The notes under the pieces were generated by a model. That model was not told the DNA's origin, searched no databases, and worked only from the letters and a program-made list of their open reading frames with translations. DNA of 64,000 bases from Cyanophora paradoxa (Eukaryota; Glaucocystophyceae; Cyanophorales; Cyanophoraceae): assembly GCA_004431415.1 (NCBI GenBank), contig QPMI01000206.1, positions 62,001 to 126,000 on the forward strand, given 5' to 3'. Every line of letters begins with the position of its first letter. Position 1 is the stretch's first letter. Positions 57,998 through 64,000 of this stretch are shown piece after piece. The translations under genes were made by a program, and so were the position numbers.

Positions 57998-58701
57998 GGG
58001 GCGATGCGCGCGCGCTACTGTAGCTAGCGCCTCTAGATCTAGCGGCTGCTGCAGCATGTGCAGCCTGCAGCTGCAGGCTGCGCGTGGCGACCGGCGCAGG
58101 GCGGATGATGTGGCCGCGCGCGCACTCCGCGGAGTCCGGAGCTCGAGACGTTATCCGAGGCGTCTCGATACTAGCTATAGGCTACGTCATGGTAACGCGT
58201 GCCGCGTGCGCAGCCTGAGGATCAATCGCAACGTAAACGTTAACCTTTCCGATCGCGAAGTACTAGTTCTGACGTGACGCGTACGACAGCTCATGCGATA
58301 TGCGCGACGTGCGTAAGCAACGTTCTTTGCGTGCTGCGCGCGTCGCGATTGCACTGCAATTGCGCGCTCGCGAGTCGCGATGCTGCACACGTGCACGTGC
58401 ACGCAGCTGCAGCCAGCACGTCCGCCTTCGAAAGTGGTACTACGGTATGCGCGCGATCGATTCTTGATTCTTGAAACACAGAAAACGCAGAGCAAAATAC
58501 TGGACTGAATAATCTAACACCACACCAAATACGTATACGGACTCCGAGCTGAGACATCGGCTCGCCGATCGCGAGCCTCGGAGATTTCGCAAAGATCTAG
58601 AGACACCGCGAGCCGAGCACCCGGGCCGTCCTAGCAGATCCGGGGCCGGGGCCGGGGCAGGCGGCCCGCGCGGGCGGGCCCGGGGGGCGGCGGCCGGCCG
58701 G
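57998..58701. other. Intergenic between CCCH and adenylyl cyclase genes
   Basis: About 0.7 kb, palindrome-rich: GCTGCAGC, TGCAGCTGCA near 58060-58080, CACGTGCACGTG at about 58387-58398, and GCGCGC words. No coding sequence is recognised. It should hold the promoter of the CCCH gene and the 3' region of the cyclase. Confidence 0.5.
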
Positions 58702-61700
58702 TCAGGAGTGGTCCTTGGGGTCGAGGGAGGGGCTGGAGAGGATGGCGTGGCGGTGGTGCATGCTCATGCGAGCCAGCGCCGGCACCCGCCCGATCCCCGC
58801 CGTCTGCTCGATCGCCGGCGGCGTCAGCATAGCTTGACCCGGGGCGAAGGCGGCGGGGGCGGGGGCGGGGGCGGGGGGCGCCTTGGAGCGGCCGACGACG
58901 AGGAAGGTGGTCATGACGCCCTTGCCCTTGACCTGCCGGCGCCCTCCGAAGCTAAGAGGAGGGCGGGGGTGGCGGGGGTGGCGGGGCGAGGCGGTGCGGG
59001 CCTTGACGCCCTCGCGCTCCTCGAAGGTGAACTTCCAGCGGACGCGCTCGTACGTGCTCGGCGAGACGTTCACCCGCCCCGCCACCCCCGAGCTCTCCAT
59101 CCTGCCGCAGACAGTGAGGCGCCGAGCGGGCCGCGCGCGGGGATCAGATGTTGGGGGGGCCGGGTACCGGGAGGCCAGGTTGACGGCGTCGCCCCAGATG
59201 TCGTACGCCAGCCGCTTCGTCCCGATCACCCCTGCGCGCCCGCCCCGGAGTCAGCGGGGGGAACAAGGCGGGGGCGGGTGCGGGGGCGGGCCGGCGATGA
59301 TGGAGCCGGTGTGGACGCCGATGCGCATGTTGAGGTGCGTCTTGTTCTCCCGGTTCATCGCCCGCACCTGGCCGGGCCCCGCCGCTCGCTCGCGAGAGAG
59401 GAGGGCACGGGGGGGCGGTGGGAGGAGAGGGATCTAGGCGGGGGAGAGAGGCGGGCGGGCGGACCGTCTCGATCATGTCGAGGGCAAAGTCGATCTGCGG
59501 GGAGCGGGAGCCGGCGCCCGGGCGGTCAGCCTCGCTGTCGGGCGCGGGGGGTGCGAGGGGAAGAAGGGACCATGATCTCGGCCGGCTTCGTCTGCTCGGG
59601 GCGGGGCGGGGCGGGGCGGGGCGGGGCGCCTCAGCGAGGAGCCTCGGGCTGAGGCTTTGAAAGGCGGCGCGGGGCGAGCGGACCGTGAAGACCATGTAGG
59701 CGTCCCCGCTGGCGTCCCCGGGCGGTCAGCGGAGGGCGAGTGCGCGCTCGCAAAACAGGCGCGGCGCACATGGTCTTGACCTGCGCGGGCGCAGCAGCGC
59801 GTCAGACGCGGAGAGGTTAGAGCGGGGGCGGGCAGCGGGGAGCGGGGGCGGGGGCGGGCCTTGTCGACGCCGTAGCTGTCCACGAGCTCGTCGAAGCGGT
59901 TGAAGAGCTGCCGCCGGGCGATCGGCATCTCCGGCGGCGGGGGCGGGGGCGGGGGCGGGGCGGAGGCGGAGGCGGGCGGGGGCGGGCGGGCGGGACCTCG
60001 CTGAGGAGGCCGACGGTGTCCTCCGGGCTCAGCTCCGACGCTGCGGGGCGTGAGGGGGGGCGGGAGGAAGGGGGGGGTGAGGGGGGGGGGGGACCCATGG
60101 AGGTGAAGCCGACGAGGTCGGAGAAGAGGATCGTCGCGTCGTCGATCGCGTCCGCGATGATCTGAGACGGGGCGCGGCGTGAGGCCGCCGGGGCCGGCGA
60201 GGGGCCGAGGGCGGGGGCGGGGGAGGCAGACCTCGTCGGTGCCCTGCTGGAGCCGCTCGATGATCGCTGCGCCACGCGTGAGAAATCTCGGCGGGTGGGG
60301 CCGGGCGGGGGCGGGGGCACCGTCGGGGAGGATGTTGCGGAGCAGGCGCTCGCCCCTCGCCTTCTCGAACTGCGCCAAGCCGAGCTCCGTCAGCCCCGAG
60401 CCGGCCCCGAGGCTCTGGCGGGGCCGGGGCCGGGGCCGGGGGCGCCTGGAGGGCCTCCTGGGCGGCGTGGCGCTCGGTGATGTCGCGGATGAAGAGGACG
60501 AAGAAGGGGCGCCGCCCCGAGCGCCCGCACCCCACCGACACGTGCGCCGGGAACGCCGTCCCGTTCTGCCCGCGCGCGCCGCCCTCCAGTCAGCCGGGCC
60601 GCCCTCGACCGCCCCGACTGCTCCGAGCGGGCGGACCTTGCGGCGGGCCTTGACTTCGATCTGGCGGCCGGCAAAGGCGGCGAGGCCCTCCCCCTCCGCG
60701 AGCCCCGCCGCCTCCTCCGGCAGCGCCTGCCCCGCCCGCCCTCAGTCGGCCGCCTGAAAGGGAGGAGGGGAGGGGGGGACGGACGTCGGGGACGACGGCA
60801 GAGACGGGCATGGCGAGGGCCTCGTCCGCGCTCCTGCGGGGGGGAGGGGAGGGCGTGAGGCGCGAGCCGGAGGGAGACGGGCTGTGAGGGCACCAGCCGA
60901 GGAGGCCCTCCGCCGCCGCGTTGAAGACCTGGATCGACCCCGCGCTGTCGCTGCGCCCCCGCCCCCGCCGTCAGGGGGGCCGCCCGCCCCGCGCGGCGCG
61001 GCCCCACGGGGGGCTGCGGCGGGGCACCAGACGATAATGGCGTCGGAGGCGGCCTCGAGGATGGACTTGGTCTTCGCCCGGTTGTCCTCCAGCATGCTCT
61101 GCACCGTCCGCGACTCCCCCGTCGCTGCGCAGCGCCCCCGCGCCCTCAGCGGGCGGGGAGGGGAGAGGGGAGACTCGGGGCGGGGCGGGGACCCATGTAA
61201 TCGCGGAGGGCGGGGATCTTGTTGATGACCGTGTGCGGGATCATGAGCAGCATCGAGAGCTGCCGGGAGGGGCACGCGCGCCGCGCCGCGTCAGGCGTGG
61301 AGAGCCCCCCGACTTTCGCGCTGCCGGCGGCGGCCGGGGCGCGCACGGTCTTCTCGTGCTCCCTCGCGATGCCGCGGACGGAGGGGCGCAGGACGAACAC
61401 CCTGCGGCGCGCGCGCAGAGTGAGAAACGAGGCAGCGGCGGCGGGCGGGGGCGGGGGCGAGGCGGGGCGGGGCGCGCCAGAGGGCGATTGTGATGACGAT
61501 GCCGACGGAGAAGATGATGTCCATGGCGCGCACCACCGTCTCGATCTGATGCGCCGGCCCCGCCCTCAGATCGATCCGCGTCGGCCTGGAGAGGGCCCGG
61601 CACGGACGGCGTCGGTGGACTGGGCGATGATGGCGCGGAGGGCGGCGTGCACGTCCTCCGAGAGCCCCGAGTCGTGCATCCCCACCGCCTGCCCGGCCAG

Positions 61701-64000
61701 CGAAGTCAGAATTAGGCGGTTCAGCTGGAAGCTCCGGGCCGCTTCCAAGGGCGGGCCTGGAGGAAGCGGAGGGGGCCGTAGGCCCAGGAGAAGGACTGGG
61801 CGGGGTCCGCCGTCAGCACCCGCCGCGCCGCGTTCGCCACCTGCCCCCGCCCCGCCCCGTGAGCGAGCGAGCCCGACGGCGGGGCGGGCCGGGGCGCCTT
61901 CGCGGGGCGGGAGGGAGGGGCCGGACCTCGACCATCTGCTGGCGGAGGGGGAGGCACGAGAGCGGGGACGCGGCGACGACGCCGGCGTCAGCGGCGCCCT
62001 CCACCGCGTCCGCCGTCGCCGCGCTGCACGGGCCCCGCTGAGGAGGAGCAGGAGGAGGAAGGGGGCGGAGGCCGATGGGGTCCGACCTGTCGCCGATAAG
62101 GACTGAGGTCGTCGACGAGCACGTGAGCCCCGTCGAGCGCTGTCCGGGCGAAGGAGCGTGAGCTCCGGGCGGGGCGGGGCGGGGCGGGGCGGGGCGGGGC
62201 GGGGCGGGGCGGGGCGGGGCGGGGCGGGGCGGACGATGTCGATGTTCTTGAGGTACTCCGAGGCGCGGTCGATGACGACCTCGAAGCGGGCGACAGCGGC
62301 GGCCGCCAGGTCGCGGTACTCCTCCGTGGGGAGGAGCGCCGCCCAGGGGGCCACGTGGGCGGCGCAGTACTCCTGGGACCAGTGGACGACCTTCGGGTGC
62401 ATGCTCTTCAGCTCCAGCAGGGCCGAGAGCGGATCCAGCGCCCGCCGGTTCGCCTGCGCGTCCCGGGCCCCTCCGGAGGCGAAGAGGGGCGGGGCGGGGC
62501 GGGGGCCGGGGCGCACCTCGAAGAGCTCGCGGCCGGCGACGATGATGCCGACGGGGAAGAGCAGCGCGACGACGAGCGCCACGCCGCTCTTCACGATCAG
62601 CTTCCGCAGCGCGAACGCCCGCCGCGTCCTGCGCGGTCGAGCGAGCGAGGGTCGGGATCGAACGAAGCTCGGGATCGGCCGAACGGAAGAGCGCACTGGA
62701 CGCTGCGGATGAAGTCGGCCTCCTGCGCCTCGAGCGTGACCGTGTCCTGCCCGTAGTTCGTGTTCGTGAAGATCCGCGCCTGCGCCGCCGCGCGCCCGTG
62801 CGCGCGCGCGCCGAGTCGGCCGCCGCCGGCGTCGCAGCGGGGCGGGCAGCGCACAGTGATGACGGCCGTGGCGGTCACGTCGGAGCCGCCGGCGGCCGAC
62901 GACTTGCGCGACTGCGGGCGAATGGGTCGGACGGCGGGTTTGAGGGGCGCGGCGCGGGGCGGGGCGGGGCGGAGGGCACGTGGACGAGCTCGGCGATGCT
63001 GGCGTTGGCGGCGCTCCCGTTCTCCGCCCCGCCCTCCGCCGCCGCCTCCGCCGCCGCCTCCCGCAGGTTCGCCTTGATAAGCGAGTCCTGCCCCCGCGCC
63101 CCGCGCGGCTCGGCCGGCGCCTGGGCGAGCCGAGGCGAGCGGGGGGGCGCGCGCACCGAGGGCTGCATGGGCTCCTCGGAGCCGTTGATGTTGATCCCGT
63201 TGCGGATCTCCTTGATCGTCGACCGCGGGCTGCGCAGCCAGTCATGCAATCTGAAGGCGGGGCGGGGCGGGGCGGGGCGGACATCTCGAGGAAGAGGCCG
63301 GTGGCGGCGCGGCGCTCGCGGACGATGGCGACGACGGAGAGCGCGAAGCCGCCCACCGCCGCCGCCACGAACGCCCCGAAGAGCCTGCCCCGGCGCCGGG
63401 TCAGCCGGACGGGCCCGGGATCTTCGAGGCCGGGCGGGGGCGGACGCGGCGAAGACGGCGGCGAGGACGCCGGGGACGACGGTGAGGAAGCGGCGCGTGT
63501 CGCCGAGGAGCGCCTCGTGCAGGCCCTCCCCCGCCCCCTGCACCGCCTGCGCCCCATTCGACTCTCGCTCAATTCCCGCTGGATTTCGGGGCGCACGAGG
63601 AGGTTGTCGAAGACGAAGCGGAAGGCGGTGTCGTTCATCGCCTCGCGCGCCGTCAGCGGCCGCGAGGGCGGCGCCTCCCGCGGCTGCAGCTCCGGCGCGA
63701 ACGAGGCCGCCGCCTTGCTCGCCGACTGCGCCCGCGCCCCGCGCGTGAGCGGAACGGGCGCCGCGGGCCCTCGTCGGGGCGGGGCGGGCCTGGACGGCGC
63801 GGCGGAGGTAGAGGTGGATGGCGTCCAGGGAGGAGACGGTGCTCCTCGTCAGCGGCGGCCGCGCCCGCGCGTCGTACGCCGCCACCTGCCCGGGCCCCCG
63901 AGGGCCCCCGGTCGGGCACGGGGCGGAAGGAGATCCGGCGGGGCGGGGCGGGCACGGTGGTGCGGGAGGAGAACCAGGCGAGGGTGCCCTCCGAATTGGA
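58702..64000 (-). CDS. Membrane adenylyl cyclase with PAS domain (N-terminus beyond window)
   Basis: Reading from 64000 leftward: a cytosolic or extracytosolic region (AMNDTAFRFVFDNLLVRPEI), membrane segments (LFGAFVAAAVGGFALSVVAI; GVALVVALLFPVGIIVAG; MDIIFSVGIVITIAL), then LEDNRAKTKSILEAASDAII, a PAS core (SAGSIQVFNAAAEGLLGW; FFVLFIRDITERHAAQEAL), a linker (ERLLRNILPDG) typical of class III cyclases, and the catalytic domain. There, DDATILFSDLVGFTSM carries the first metal Asp. VKTI joins GDAYMVFT across an intron, giving Lys (ATP-specific) and the second metal Asp. MRIGVHTGSIIAGVIGTKRL and AYDIWGDAVNLASRYP carry the adenine-binding Asp and the Asn/Arg pair. Lys plus Asp at the purine-selecting positions predicts an adenylyl, not guanylyl, cyclase making cAMP. 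The C-terminus ends SSPSLDPKDHS at 58702-58704. One large intron contains (GGGGC)12. Confidence 0.82.
62171..62230 (+). repeat. (GGGGC)12 pentanucleotide tract inside a cyclase intron
   Basis: Twelve perfect copies of GGGGC on the plus strand, equal to (GCCCC)12 on the sense strand of the minus-strand gene. It is the extreme case of the GCCCC-rich intron body seen throughout the window, and the plus strand could form G-quadruplexes. Confidence 0.95.

Noticed and set aside
62171-62230. CRISPR-like or telomeric repeat
   Set aside because: It is a simple pentanucleotide tract with no spacers, and it is internal to an intron, not at a chromosome end.

Overview
The window is nuclear DNA from a GC-rich microbial eukaryote. 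Nearly every gene is cut into many small exons separated by short introns, mostly about 50-80 bases. Sense-strand introns are extremely C-rich, with runs of GCCCC. They begin with GTGCGC, GTACCCC or, very often, GC (GCGCGCC or GCCCGCC), and end in GCAG or CCAG shortly after a CTGAC or CTCAG-like branch site. Intergenic DNA is much richer in A and T and full of short palindromic words (AGATCT, GAATTC, GCATGC, GCTAGC, TGATCA). Frequent GC-AG introns in a very GC-rich genome suggest an alga or other protist, perhaps haptophyte-like; that is inference, and no rRNA or organellar gene is present to settle it. Long ORFs in this DNA mostly run through introns or lie in the wrong frame. The gene models here were joined by hand, so outer limits and some splice sites are approximate.

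Layout. 1-1552 (+): 3' part of an armadillo/PUL-like protein with a C-terminal membrane segment. 1943-3282 (+): probable N-myristoylated protein with an NNCQ papain-like (LRAT/PPPDE-type) motif. 3996-7498 (+): secretory-pathway TauE/SafE-type membrane transporter. 7560-7900 (-): possible small acidic protein. 8903-10510 (-): probable N-myristoylated protein of unknown family. 11350-17080 (-) and 17187-22519 (+): two paralogous Kp43-type subtilases, head to head across 106 bp, both with a signal peptide and hydrophobic C-terminus. 23239-26435 (-): arrestin-domain protein. 26912-28281 (+) and 28748-29898 (-): two paralogous longin R-SNAREs, tail to tail. 30410-33531 (+): protein with repeated PPC-like beta-sandwich segments followed by coiled coil. 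34479-48212 (+): a 13.7-kb gene for a hybrid signalling kinase (degenerate Ser/Thr kinase, NTPase, helical repeats, GAF, PAS, histidine kinase, degenerate receiver, receiver). 49731-53539 (-): pyruvate formate-lyase. 54791-57997 (-): tandem CCCH zinc-finger protein. 58702-64000 (-): adenylyl cyclase with membrane segments and PAS, N-terminus beyond the window.

Functionally this is an ordinary dispersed eukaryotic gene neighbourhood, not an operon. Signalling (hybrid kinase, adenylyl cyclase, arrestin), membrane traffic (two SNAREs) and secreted proteolysis are well represented. Pyruvate formate-lyase implies a fermentative capacity. The most unusual things are the intron system (GC donors, non-canonical donor consensus, tRNA-like relics and tandem duplications inside introns), the SNARE pair with asparagine in place of the zero-layer arginine, and the large hybrid kinase with a decayed kinase module. 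No CRISPR array, complete tRNA, rRNA or insertion sequence was seen.
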